A DNA stretch of 64,000 nucleotides from Ruminococcus sp. (GCA_017458845.1 JAFSZY010000016.1:1-64000); one strand, 5' to 3'. Positions 1 to 7,491 are shown, counted from the stretch's first letter. A program made the numbers and translations. Notes: generated by a model not told the origin, from the sequence alone.

Positions 1-150
1 AAGGCATTTGCCCGATTTGGTTATCCAAAATTTAGTAGCGTTTGGTGTCGGTTTGCCTTTTGAAACGTGAACGTGAACAGGTTCTAACGGTTTGTTCTCG
101 TTCGCCCAAAAATAAACCCAATATGAACCTATCTTAAAAACCTGAGGCAT
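1..150 (-). CDS. DUF4160 family protein (C-terminus cut by window edge)
   Basis: The first 50 residues are visible. They begin MPQVFKIGSYWVYFWANE and continue through a PVHVHVSKGKP segment, typical of the DUF4160 family of small proteins of unknown function that often sit in two-gene toxin-antitoxin-like modules. The start is the ATG at 150, with a GGAGG eight bases upstream. The gene overlaps the end of its upstream partner by 17 bp, so the two are probably translated together. The family match is by recognition only, and no biochemical role is established. Confidence 0.75.
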   Translation of the reverse strand, partial: MPQVFKIGSYWVYFWANENKPLEPVHVHVSKGKPTPNATKFWITKSGKCL

Positions 151-406
151 TGTCAAATCCTCCGTTTTGAGAAAGCTCAATAATCAAATGGGCGTTATTT
201 TCAATAATTTCTTGGAATTTTTTAATTTCATCTTCATTGAATCCGAAAATGTCCGTCCATTCATATTTCGGCAAGTAACAGGTTGCGTAATGAAACCCGT
301 CCATTTCATCGGGCTTTTCAATATAAACCTTAACGGTATTATCTCCAAGCATTTCGGAATGGACAATCTCGGTTTCATCACCAAGTGTCAAATAGGGGTA
401 CATCAT
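134..406 (-). CDS. Small acidic hypothetical protein paired with the DUF4160 gene
   Basis: A protein of about 90 residues, acidic and rich in aromatic residues, starting MMYPYLTLGDETEIVHSE. I chose the ATG at 406 because GGAGGTG lies eight bases upstream. The in-frame GTG at 415 overlaps that ribosome binding site. There is no signal peptide or membrane segment. Its 17-bp overlap with the downstream DUF4160 gene suggests a two-gene module in which this protein may be the partner or antitoxin-like component, which is inference from arrangement. I do not recognise a named family with confidence. Confidence 0.7.
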   Translation of the reverse strand: MMYPYLTLGDETEIVHSEMLGDNTVKVYIEKPDEMDGFHYATCYLPKYEWTDIFGFNEDEIKKFQEIIENNAHLIIELSQNGGFDNASGF

Positions 407-524
407 AATAAACACCTCCGTTAAAGTTATTGTAACACATTGTATTTAATTATTCAATCATTTTGTCTTATTCTTTAGCCAGCATAGAATTTGTAAAGCC
501 AAATTTAGTTAAAAGAATTATAAA

Positions 525-1175
525 TCAGCCAGCTGTATGATTCCTATTAGCCGCTATATAAGAGTAGATTGTATCTATCACAACAACACCGAGTATTAAG
601 CCAATCATTAAAAAGATATTCGGAAAAACAAAAGCAAGAACAAACAGCGTTATGCCGAGTATCATCATGGAAACGCCTCCGAAAAGCTGACACTTTTTCC
701 ATACAGCGTCATTACTCATACTCCACTTTGTCCTCAATCCAATAAATGAGTTTTTTCTTGACATCGGCATCAGATTACCAATAAAGACAAAGAGAACGCC
801 GAGAATTAGTAATAATATCCTTTCGATAGCGAAAACACCTGAATTAATACTATATAAGTTACTGCTTTGAACATATAGAATATAATAATCCAATGCATTA
901 AACGCAAGAATAAGAGCTATGCCGATATCCAGTATCAGCTTTTTGTTGAGTTCATTTTTCATAAAGATTCCCGGCAGTAAAAAGACTAAACTCAAAATAA
1001 GTATTGTAATCGGGAAAATCAAAGCTTCAAACTTGCTGCCGTAGCGGTCGACAGTAAAATCGACTCCGTAATGCGTAGGGATTTGTTCGGGCAGAAAAGC
1101 CAGCGCGATCAAACTGACTATCAGCGGTAGAACCGCTATGGATAAAAGTAATAAAACTTTAATTGTTTTCATCAT
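525..1175 (-). CDS. sdpI: SdpI-family membrane protein (DUF1648 plus SdpI domain)
   Basis: A 216-residue integral membrane protein. The N-terminus has a membrane segment followed by a DUF1648-type motif around PEQIPTHYGVDFTVDRYG. The C-terminal half has the SdpI signature region around FIGLRTKWSMSNDAVWKK and two more hydrophobic stretches. In Bacillus subtilis, SdpI is the immunity protein against the SdpC toxin and sequesters the repressor SdpR at the membrane. The start overlaps the end of the ArsR-type repressor gene by 17 bp and has AAGGAGA seven bases upstream. No sdpABC toxin genes lie in the window, so its real target is unknown. Orphan SdpR/SdpI pairs are common in Firmicutes. Confidence 0.85.
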   Translation of the reverse strand: MMKTIKVLLLLSIAVLPLIVSLIALAFLPEQIPTHYGVDFTVDRYGSKFEALIFPITILILSLVFLLPGIFMKNELNKKLILDIGIALILAFNALDYYILYVQSSNLYSINSGVFAIERILLLILGVLFVFIGNLMPMSRKNSFIGLRTKWSMSNDAVWKKCQLFGGVSMMILGITLFVLAFVFPNIFLMIGLILGVVVIDTIYSYIAANRNHTAG

Positions 1176-1440
1176 ACTTATCTCCTTTCAAAGCGTCCAC
1201 CCAAACAATGAGCTCGCCGAGAACGGAAAGATTCAGCTCATAGTAAATATAGTTTTTATATTTTGTTTCGTAGATAATATCCGCTTTCTTCAGCTTGGAA
1301 AGATGATAGGACAGAGCCTGCGGAGTGATGCCGATGTGATCTGCCAAATCTCCTGTGCTTATTTTACCTTCACGCAGCTTCATAATAATGGCTCTGCGCG
1401 TGTCATCAGCTAAAGCGGAAAGAATTTTGTTGATAGACAT
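1159..1440 (-). CDS. sdpR: ArsR/SdpR-family transcriptional repressor
   Basis: A 93-residue winged-helix protein. It begins MSINKILSALADDTRRAIIM, then has a helix-turn-helix around GDLADHIGITPQALSYHLSKLKKADII, ending in an SdpR-like tail. It lacks the CxC metal-binding pair of metal-sensing ArsR proteins, which favours the SdpR type. The ATG at 1440 is preferred over the in-frame TTG at 1449, although the ribosome binding site is weak. A consensus promoter and a perfect inverted repeat lie directly upstream, consistent with autorepression. It is followed by overlapping sdpI, forming the usual regulator-immunity operon. Confidence 0.85.
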   Translation of the reverse strand: MSINKILSALADDTRRAIIMKLREGKISTGDLADHIGITPQALSYHLSKLKKADIIYETKYKNYIYYELNLSVLGELIVWVDALKGDKYDENN

Positions 1441-1452
1441 GGGAATCAATCC

Positions 1453-1482
1453 AATCTATTTCAAACTTATTTTAAATAGATT
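1453..1482. promoter_or_regulatory. Candidate SdpR autoregulatory operator
   Basis: A perfect inverted repeat of AATCTATTT (1453-1461) and AAATAGATT (1474-1482), with inner AAA/TTT symmetry, runs from the transcription start region into the -10 box of the sdpRI promoter. This is where an ArsR-type dimer would block RNA polymerase. Assignment to SdpR is by position, not by a known consensus. Confidence 0.6.
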
Positions 1483-1508
1483 ATACTATCCTAAATGCAG
1501 CTTGTCAA
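1480..1508 (-). promoter_or_regulatory. Sigma-A promoter of sdpR-sdpI
   Basis: On the minus strand TTGACA (1503-1508) is followed by 17 bases and TATAAT (1480-1485), a full consensus match. The predicted start, near 1473, falls inside the inverted repeat. Confidence 0.85.
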
Positions 1509-1587
1509 GAGCTATTTAAAATATTTTTTAAATACTCCACAATATAAATGAGCGTCCATAACTTAAATCCGTTATGAACACTCATAC

Positions 1588-1601
1588 TGGTGCGAGTGAC
1601 G
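1588..1601 (-). repeat. 14-bp copy of the tRNA-Leu 3' end
   Basis: The 14 bases are identical to the 3' end of the tRNA-Leu(GAG) gene including CCA (1775-1788), in the same orientation. The surrounding stretch (1545-1740) has no gene. It also holds a degenerate inverted repeat near 1550-1585 and a perfect 10-bp stem with ACA loop at 1680-1702. The copy may be a remnant attachment site or a decayed tRNA fragment. Confidence 0.55.
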
Positions 1602-1679
1602 TGTGTTCATCTGTATGAAATGTCCATCTCGTTTGTTGAGGCGTGTGTATAGCTAAAGGTTCATCAGCGCTCCTCGGTA

Positions 1680-1702
1680 AAAACGTGCCACAGGCACGTT
1701 TT
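1680..1702. terminator. Perfect hairpin, possible terminator
   Basis: AAAACGTGCC and GGCACGTTTT pair around an ACA loop. The stem ends in T runs on both strands. It may end transcription that reads through from the tRNA gene. Confidence 0.45.
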
Positions 1703-1742
1703 CTTAACCCTCGGCTTCAAGTCCCGAATCGCATAACAAAAG

Positions 1743-1775
1743 AACAGGGTATCCTTTTGGATACCCTGTTCTTTT
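1743..1775 (-). terminator. Terminator of tRNA-Leu(GAG)
   Basis: A 12-bp perfect stem, AACAGGGTATCC with GGATACCCTGTT, closes a short loop immediately downstream of the encoded CCA end on the minus strand and is followed by TTTT. Confidence 0.8.
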
Positions 1776-1858
1776 GGTGCGAGTGACGGGACTTGAACCC
1801 GTACGTCAAAGACACACGCCCCTCAAACGTGCCTGTCTGCCTATTCCAGCACACTCGC
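1775..1858 (-). tRNA. tRNA-Leu (anticodon GAG)
   Basis: A long-variable-arm tRNA on the minus strand. The acceptor stem is GCGAGTG paired with CACTCGC, the D arm contains CTGGAATAGGCAG, the anticodon loop is TTGAGGG (anticodon GAG, reading CUU/CUC), and the T arm contains GGGTTCAAGTCCC. The CCA end is encoded. It has its own promoter and terminator. Confidence 0.95.
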
Positions 1859-1882
1859 GTATTTAATTTAAACAGCTTTTAG

Positions 1883-1911
1883 ATTATATCACTGTCATTT
1901 GAATTTGTCAA
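1883..1911 (-). promoter_or_regulatory. Promoter of tRNA-Leu(GAG)
   Basis: On the minus strand TTGACA (1906-1911), 17 bases, then TATAAT (1883-1888), a full consensus match about 25 bp upstream of the mature tRNA 5' end. Confidence 0.85.
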
Positions 1912-1918
1912 CATTTTA

Positions 1919-1947
1919 TTGACTAATAATATTTTTTGATTTAAAAT
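1919..1947 (+). promoter_or_regulatory. Promoter of the cohesin-like gene
   Basis: TTGACT (1919-1924), 17 bases, then TAAAAT (1942-1947), about 30 bp before the start codon at 1978. Confidence 0.6.
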
Positions 1948-1977
1948 ATTTACATATTATTTTTTTAAGGACAGTTT

Positions 1978-2745
1978 ATGAATAGATTTTTAAAGCTTTC
2001 AGCGGTTTTGTTATGCTTGCTGACTTTGATGTTCTCCGTTCCTGCCAACGCGGCGGGCGAGAGGATAACAACTTCAAATGTAAAGGTAAAGACCGACAGG
2101 CTCTTTGAGGTCAAAATCGGTTTCAAGTCAAACCGTACAATTACCGCCGCGAGATTTACTCTGACTTATAATAAAAACGATATTGAAGCCCGCGAGCCCG
2201 TGTGCGATCTCAGCCGCGCTCAGGTGCGTTATGTTGATAAAAACGGCTCAACCGAAATAATCTTCCTATGCTCGGACGGAGTAAAGTGCGTCGATTTCCC
2301 GACGCTGTTTTCTATGAAGTACAAGAAAATCAGCGGCAGCAACACTTCCGTTAAGATTACAGCCCGCGACTGTGTAGACGGCAATCTTAAAAATTTCACG
2401 CCTCCCGCTTCCGCTTTGTGTAATGTATATGCCGACGGAAAGTCCGGCACGAACGGCAAGTCCGCTGGGGGTTCGGCAGATTCTGACGACAATGAAATTG
2501 CCGATTCCGACATAGACGGCGGCGATATCCTCTATACCTCGGGCAACGCTTCCTATGCCGGCAGTAATAATCTCGACGTAAAAGGCTTTAACGGTGAGGA
2601 CGACCCCGCATTTCTCAAGTATATTCCCGTTATAATTCTTGCGGTTATTCTGCTGTTTCTTGGGTTTATCCTATACCAGAATTTCCAGCTCAAAAAGGCT
2701 CAAAAACGCAGGGAAGAGAATAACGAAAATAATAACAAAGATTAA
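1978..2745 (+). CDS. Membrane-anchored secreted protein with a cohesin-like domain
   Basis: A 255-residue protein with a Sec signal peptide (about residues 1-25, ending near ANAAGE). A beta-rich domain of about 120 residues follows, with the TNxVKVKTDRLFEVKIGF and FTLTYNKNDIE pattern of cohesin/CBM-like folds. Next come a low-complexity Gly/Ser/Asp linker and a C-terminal membrane helix (about 216-236) with a Lys/Arg-rich, then Asn/Glu-rich cytoplasmic tail. The domain therefore faces outside on a membrane stalk. The cohesin assignment is inferred from pattern and length and could instead be a related carbohydrate-binding fold. No dockerin gene is visible in the window. A terminator follows at once, so it is probably monocistronic. 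Confidence 0.6.
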   Translation: MNRFLKLSAVLLCLLTLMFSVPANAAGERITTSNVKVKTDRLFEVKIGFKSNRTITAARFTLTYNKNDIEAREPVCDLSRAQVRYVDKNGSTEIIFLCSDGVKCVDFPTLFSMKYKKISGSNTSVKITARDCVDGNLKNFTPPASALCNVYADGKSGTNGKSAGGSADSDDNEIADSDIDGGDILYTSGNASYAGSNNLDVKGFNGEDDPAFLKYIPVIILAVILLFLGFILYQNFQLKKAQKRREENNENNNKD

Positions 2746-2770
2746 GTCCGTTTTTCGCGGACTTTTCTTT
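2744..2770 (+). terminator. Terminator after the cohesin-like gene
   Basis: AAGTCCG and CGGACTT pair around a TTTTTCG loop and are followed by TTCTTT. The stem starts in the stop codon of the upstream gene and ends where the convergent DUF4250 gene ends. Confidence 0.7.
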
Positions 2771-2945
2771 ATGTGAACCTGTTCAGTTTTTCGTCGTATT
2801 CATAGTCAATTTCAGAAAGCTTTTTAGTAAGCTCATCTTTGTCAATATTCATATCCTCACACATTTCATCCAGGTTTTTATAATAATCCCTGAGCTTTGT
2901 GTTTACCACAGAGAGAAGTATCATAGGGTCGTTTGGCAAATCCAT
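2769..2945 (-). CDS. DUF4250 domain-containing protein
   Basis: A 58-residue protein starting MDLPNDPMILLSVVNTKLRD and ending EYDEKLNRFT, the characteristic pattern of the DUF4250 family found in Clostridia. GAGGTG sits seven bases before the ATG. It has no membrane segment and is highly charged. Function is unknown. It is transcribed against both neighbours. Confidence 0.8.
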   Translation of the reverse strand: MDLPNDPMILLSVVNTKLRDYYKNLDEMCEDMNIDKDELTKKLSEIDYEYDEKLNRFT

Positions 2946-3076
2946 TTTTTCTCACCTCAAAGGTATTATACCGTTTTTTTAGTGAATAGTAAAGAAAATT
3001 TAACAAAACTCTTTTATAAACCCCGCTGTTGTGTTATACTAACAATGTATGTAATTTTATACAAAGGAGTAATCCG

Positions 3077-4333
3077 ATGAAAACACAGGAAATCTACGAA
3101 GGCGTGGTGTTCAACAGCATTTCAGTCACCCGCTTCAAGACTATGAAACTCGCTGTTAATATCTTTCAGCCTCTTAACGAAGAAACAGCCGCGGTAAACG
3201 CACTGCTCTGCTATATGCTCGTGCGCTGCTGCAAGAAATATCCCGACTTCACCACATTGTCCAAAAAGCTTGGTTCGCTCTACGGCGCGGAGCTCAACGG
3301 GTCGGTGTCCAAAATGGGGGATATGCAGTGTTTGAACATCTCGGTCAGCGGTCTTGATGACCGTTACGCGCTCGACGGCGAGTGCGTAAGCGAACAGCTC
3401 AGCGAGCTGCTCTGCGAGGTTCTGTTCAATCCCAAGGTTGAAAACGGCTGCTTTGACGAAGCTGATATGCTCCAGGAAAAGCGCCAGCTTCTCGATATGA
3501 TTGATTCCGAGTTCAATGACAAGCGAACCTATGCGTCCCAGCGTTTAATCGAAATTATGTGCGCCGATGAGCTCTACGGCGTCAATCGCTGCGGTACAAA
3601 AGAGCAAATCAACGCGCTTACCACCGCCGATGTATACAAGGCTTGGCAGGATATGCTCAAGAACGCCCACTTTGAATTCACTTATGTCGGTGGCAGTAAT
3701 CCCGAAAAAGCCATTGGCATTATAGATAATTCCTTTAAAGAAATTAAAAGAACGCCCATAGAGCTCTCTAACGACGTTGTATACACCGTCCCCAAGGAAA
3801 ACGAAATTGTTGAGGAAATGGACGTGGCTCAGTCCAAGCTCGAAATCGGCGTAAGAACAGCCTGCGCCGAGCCCGAGAAGGAAGCCACCGCCACACGCGT
3901 AATGTGCGCAATCCTCGGCGGAACGGCAACCTCCAAGCTTTTCACCAATGTGCGTGAGAAAAAGAGCCTGTGCTACTACTGTATGAGCCGTTTCTACCGA
4001 CTTAAAGGCATTATGGTGATTGAGTCGGGCGTAGAGACAGCCAACATCGAGGCGGCGAAATCAGCTATCCTTAATGAAATTGAGGAAATGAAAAACGGCA
4101 ACATCTCCGATTTTGAGATAAACTCAGCTAAGCTCGCGATTGTCAACAGCTTCCGCAGTATTGTCGATACGGTCACGGGCATCACAAGCTGGTACAGCAC
4201 ACAGCTGATGGACGCTTCCGTGGACACTCCCGAGCAGGCTGCCGCCAAGATTAACGCGGTCACAAAGGACGAGATTATAGCTGCCGCGAACAAGCTGCAG
4301 CTTGACACGGTTTATGTTTTAAAATCTAACTGA
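3077..4333 (+). CDS. yfmF: M16-like peptidase, YfmF type (inactive partner)
   Basis: A 418-residue protein of the insulinase (M16) superfamily with two M16-like halves. It lacks the HxxEH zinc motif, as expected for the YfmF partner, while the downstream gene has it. NCBI names this pair as associated with 5-aminopentanol modification of elongation factor P in Firmicutes. The role is therefore probably in EF-P maturation, but no EF-P gene lies in the window. The ATG at 3077 has AAGGAG at the right distance. An in-frame upstream extension to 3029 has no ribosome binding site. The next gene starts 11 bp downstream, so the two form an operon. Confidence 0.85.
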   Translation: MKTQEIYEGVVFNSISVTRFKTMKLAVNIFQPLNEETAAVNALLCYMLVRCCKKYPDFTTLSKKLGSLYGAELNGSVSKMGDMQCLNISVSGLDDRYALDGECVSEQLSELLCEVLFNPKVENGCFDEADMLQEKRQLLDMIDSEFNDKRTYASQRLIEIMCADELYGVNRCGTKEQINALTTADVYKAWQDMLKNAHFEFTYVGGSNPEKAIGIIDNSFKEIKRTPIELSNDVVYTVPKENEIVEEMDVAQSKLEIGVRTACAEPEKEATATRVMCAILGGTATSKLFTNVREKKSLCYYCMSRFYRLKGIMVIESGVETANIEAAKSAILNEIEEMKNGNISDFEINSAKLAIVNSFRSIVDTVTGITSWYSTQLMDASVDTPEQAAAKINAVTKDEIIAAANKLQLDTVYVLKSN

Positions 4334-4344
4334 GGCGGTGCGAT

Positions 4345-5613
4345 ATGAGTAAAATTACAGAAGTAAAATCCGCCTTGTTAGGCGACAAGTATTACAGAAT
4401 AGACCACAACTCGGGGCTGACAATTTACCTCTATCCAAAGCCCGATTATAATTCAAAATACGCCATTTTCGGCACGCGATACGGCAGCGTCAACAACGCT
4501 TTCTCATTAGACGGCGGCGAGGTCAAAAAGGTACCTGACGGCATAGCTCATTATCTTGAGCACAAGATGTTCGAGTGCGAGGACGGCGACGCTTTCCTCA
4601 AGTACGCAAAGACGGGCGCCAACGCCAACGCCTACACTTCGTTTGACAAGACCTGCTATCTGTTCAGCTGCGCCGATAATTTTGACGAGAGCCTGAATAT
4701 CCTGCTCGACTTTGTACAGCGCCCTTATTTCACCGAGGAAACTGTAGCCAAGGAGCAGGGCATAATCGGTCAGGAAATCCGTATGTACGACGACTCCGCC
4801 GAGTGGCGGGTTATGTTCAATATGCTCGAGAATATGTACCATACTCATCCCGTTCAGCTCGATATCGCGGGTACGGTTGAGTCTATAGCTCAGATTACTC
4901 CCGGGCTTCTCTACGATTGCTACTACACTTTCTATAATCTCAACAATATGGCGCTCTGCGTGGCGGGCGACCTCACTCCCGAGGATATTTTAAAAACAGC
5001 TGACAAGCTCCTCAAGCCCTGCGAAAAGCACACTATAGAGAGCTTCTTTGAGGACGAGCCCTATGAGATTGTCAAGGACTATGTGGAGCAGGCGTTCCCT
5101 GTGTCCGTTCCGCTGTTCAATCTGGGCTTTAAGGACAAAGCCCACAAGGTAAGTCAAAAGGAAATGGCTGAGATTGAAATTCTCATTGAAGTCTTGACCT
5201 CTCCGTCCTCGGAGCTCTACAAGATTCTCGACGACAAAAAGCTCATTAACCAGAGCTTTGACAGCGAGTATTTCAACGGTCAGGGCTACAACGCCGTGTT
5301 CTTCAGCGGCGAGTCCCGCAACCCTCAGGAGGCGGCTAAGGTAATCAGGAATTATATCTCCGAGATTAAGCGGAAGGGCATTTCAGCCGAAGCTTTTGAA
5401 ATTGCCAGACGCGAGGTATACGGCGACGCTGTTTCCGCTTTGAACTCGGTTGATAATATAGCGAATACTATGATGGAATTCCACTTTAACAACATTGATA
5501 TCTTCGGTATAATTGACGATATTTCCGGGTGTACACTCGACGACGTCAACAAGAGATTGTTGTCAATGCTCGACGTCAATAACTCAACACTCTCCGTTGT
5601 AAAACCGCAGTAA
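4345..5613 (+). CDS. yfmH: M16 zinc metallopeptidase, YfmH type (active partner)
   Basis: A 422-residue M16 peptidase. The inverted zinc motif HYLEH is at residues 69-73, with the third ligand Glu expected in the EQGIIGQEIRMYDD segment (about 137-144). The second half is a degenerate M16 domain. It is expected to act as a heterodimer with the product of the gene just upstream. GAGGCGG precedes the ATG. The C-terminus is complete, and an unexplained 67-nt repeated element starts only 3 bp after the stop codon. Confidence 0.9.
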   Translation: MSKITEVKSALLGDKYYRIDHNSGLTIYLYPKPDYNSKYAIFGTRYGSVNNAFSLDGGEVKKVPDGIAHYLEHKMFECEDGDAFLKYAKTGANANAYTSFDKTCYLFSCADNFDESLNILLDFVQRPYFTEETVAKEQGIIGQEIRMYDDSAEWRVMFNMLENMYHTHPVQLDIAGTVESIAQITPGLLYDCYYTFYNLNNMALCVAGDLTPEDILKTADKLLKPCEKHTIESFFEDEPYEIVKDYVEQAFPVSVPLFNLGFKDKAHKVSQKEMAEIEILIEVLTSPSSELYKILDDKKLINQSFDSEYFNGQGYNAVFFSGESRNPQEAAKVIRNYISEIKRKGISAEAFEIARREVYGDAVSALNSVDNIANTMMEFHFNNIDIFGIIDDISGCTLDDVNKRLLSMLDVNNSTLSVVKPQ

Positions 5614-5616
5614 AAG

Positions 5617-5683
5617 GTTTGTCAGGAACAGCGGTAAGTGGGATAAATGAGTTAAGTCAGGAACTACATTGTTTGACGAGGAG
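5617..5683 (+). other. 67-nt twin element, copy 1
   Basis: This stretch begins GTTTGTCAGGAACAGCGGT and ends GTTTGACGAGGAG. A homologous 67-nt stretch lies at 14452-14518. Shared blocks are GTTTGT-AGGAA, AGCGGT, GGGATA, GAG-AGGAAC and TGACGA-GA. The end blocks can pair (GTCA with TGAC). It fills the gap between yfmH and lgt and runs into the lgt ribosome binding site. I do not recognise it as a known RNA. Confidence 0.5.
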
Positions 5684-5693
5684 AAATTAAAAA

Positions 5694-6545
5694 ATGTATA
5701 ACGTATCTTTCCCCGCATTTGGCTGGGAATTCAAAATCGACCCTGTAGCGTTTTCAATCGGCGGGATTAACATCCGCTGGTACGGAATAATAATCGCCGT
5801 CGGGCTTCTGCTTGCGGTGCTTTACGCTTACTTTTCCGCGCCGCGGTATAATGTCGAGCGCAACACGCTTTTTGACTGTGTGCTGGTGGGCTTGCTTGCG
5901 GGCGTAATCGGTGCGAGAGCATATTATGTGCTGTTCAGGCTGGATTATTATATTGCTCACCCCGACGAGATTATAATGATAAGCAACGGCGGGCTGGCGA
6001 TTTACGGCGGAATTATCCTCGGCTTGCTTGGCGGCTGTATTATGGCAAAGATAAAAAAAGCGAAAATTCTCCCGATTCTTGACATAGCCGTTATGGGCTT
6101 TTTAATAGGACAGGGTTTAGGCCGCTGGGGCAACTTCTTTAATCAGGAGGCTTTCGGCACTCCTACAAATCTGCCGTGGGGTATGATGTCCGAGAACACA
6201 GATATGATCGCGGTGCATCCCTGCTTTTTGTATGAATCCCTCTGGTGTCTGCTCGGGTTCGCGCTGTTGCACTTCTGGGGGAGAAAACATCAGAAATACG
6301 CGGGGCAAATTTTCTATATGTACATTGTGTGGTACGGCTTTGAGAGAATGATAGTGGAGGGACTTCGAACCGACAGCCTCTATCTGCCTTTCTGGGGCTT
6401 GAGAGTTTCACAGGTCCTTTCGGCGGTAATCCTCATTGTCGGTGTAGTGCTTTTGATTGTAAACAGAAAAAAGGAGGACAGGTTCTATGCAGATTATAGA
6501 CGGAAAAAAGGTATCGGCTCAGGTAAAAGAGCAAGTAGCAAATGA
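5694..6545 (+). CDS. lgt: Prolipoprotein diacylglyceryl transferase
   Basis: A 283-residue polytopic membrane enzyme that moves diacylglycerol from phosphatidylglycerol to the lipobox Cys of prolipoproteins at the outer face of the membrane. The Lgt signature GRWGNFFNQE is at residues 143-152, and about seven hydrophobic segments are present. The catalytic-region sequence SNGGLAIYGGIILG (about 97-110) is also visible. The C-terminus is a basic tail that overlaps the start of folD by 59 bp in another frame. GAGGAGA precedes the ATG. Confidence 0.95.
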   Translation: MYNVSFPAFGWEFKIDPVAFSIGGINIRWYGIIIAVGLLLAVLYAYFSAPRYNVERNTLFDCVLVGLLAGVIGARAYYVLFRLDYYIAHPDEIIMISNGGLAIYGGIILGLLGGCIMAKIKKAKILPILDIAVMGFLIGQGLGRWGNFFNQEAFGTPTNLPWGMMSENTDMIAVHPCFLYESLWCLLGFALLHFWGRKHQKYAGQIFYMYIVWYGFERMIVEGLRTDSLYLPFWGLRVSQVLSAVILIVGVVLLIVNRKKEDRFYADYRRKKGIGSGKRASSK

Positions 6546-7338
6546 AACTAAGGAGCTTATCAAAAAGGGCATAATCCCGGGGCTCGCTGTAATCCTTGTC
6601 GGCGATGACCCCGCCTCAAGAGTTTATGTAAATAACAAAAAGAAAGCCTGCGAGCTCGTCGGCTTCCACTCAGTGGAGTACGCGCTCCCCGCTTCAACCA
6701 CTCAGGAAGAACTGTTAGCGCTGGTTGAAGAGCTCAATAACAGAGCTGATATAAACGGAATACTCTGCCAGCTTCCTCTGCCTAAAGGGCTTGACGATAA
6801 CGCCGTAATCGAGGCGATAAGCCCGCTTAAGGACGTAGACGCTTTCCACAAGCAGAACGTCGGCAGAATAATGATAGGCGACTATGACTTTTTGCCCTGC
6901 ACACCCGCGGGAATTATGGAAATGCTCCACGCGTATGATATTTCGGTTGACGGAAAAAAGTGCGTCGTAATCGGCAGAAGCAACATTGTCGGCAAGCCTA
7001 TGGCTATGCTTTTACTCCACGAGAACGGCACTGTTACAATCTGCCACAGCCACACTACGAACCTCAGTGAAATCACAAGTGAAGCTGACATCCTTGTAGC
7101 CGCTATCGGCAAAGCCAAGTTTGTGACAGCCGATATGGTAAAGGACGGCGCGGTCGTGATTGACGTAGGTATGAACCGCGACGAGAAGGGCAAGCTCTGC
7201 GGCGACGTGGACTTTGAGAACGTCAAGGATAAGTGCTCCTTTATCACTCCCGTACCCGGCGGGGTAGGACCTATGACAATCGCTATACTTATGAAAAACA
7301 CCCTCAAAGCCGCGAAAATGCAGAATAATGTTTTGTAG
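6487..7338 (+). CDS. folD: Methylenetetrahydrofolate dehydrogenase/cyclohydrolase
   Basis: A 283-residue bifunctional enzyme that oxidises 5,10-methylene-THF to methenyl-THF and hydrolyses it to 10-formyl-THF, the one-carbon donor for purine synthesis. Visible motifs are YVNNKKKAC near residue 50 (catalytic Lys), QLPLPKGLDD, the Rossmann GRSNIVGKPMAMLL segment, and PVPGGVGPMT near the C-terminus. The ATG has AAGGAGG upstream and lies inside the lgt tail. The 59-bp overlap implies translational linkage with lgt. The purine genes at 57.6-64 kb use its product indirectly. Confidence 0.95.
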   Translation: MQIIDGKKVSAQVKEQVANETKELIKKGIIPGLAVILVGDDPASRVYVNNKKKACELVGFHSVEYALPASTTQEELLALVEELNNRADINGILCQLPLPKGLDDNAVIEAISPLKDVDAFHKQNVGRIMIGDYDFLPCTPAGIMEMLHAYDISVDGKKCVVIGRSNIVGKPMAMLLLHENGTVTICHSHTTNLSEITSEADILVAAIGKAKFVTADMVKDGAVVIDVGMNRDEKGKLCGDVDFENVKDKCSFITPVPGGVGPMTIAILMKNTLKAAKMQNNVL

Positions 7339-7349
7339 TCAGTTGAAAA

Positions 7350-7446
7350 ATAAAGGCTTCCCTTGGGGGAAACTGGGCAAATCGCTTGCGATTTGGTCGG
7401 ATGAGGGACTCTTTTTCTTCCCGCTTCCCACTTCCCACTTACCACT
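7350..7446. repeat. Palindromic repeat fragment (family R1) plus AGTGG-type tandem repeats
   Basis: GGCTTCCCTTGGGGGAA is followed by GGGCAAATCGCTTGCGATTTGG (a perfect internal palindrome) and GGATGAGGG, matching the frame found in many other gaps of this window. From about 7424 it ends in CTTCCCACTTACCACT-type short repeats. No gene lies here. Confidence 0.7.
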
Positions 7447-7456
7447 AAAATAATGG

Positions 7457-7485
7457 TTGACATCCAAAATCCTTTGTGGTATAGT
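7457..7485 (+). promoter_or_regulatory. Promoter of rplU-prp-rpmA
   Basis: TTGACA (7457-7462), 17 bases, then TATAGT (7480-7485). Transcription would start near 7492, giving an 80-nt leader. Confidence 0.8.
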
Positions 7486-7491
7486 ATATAA

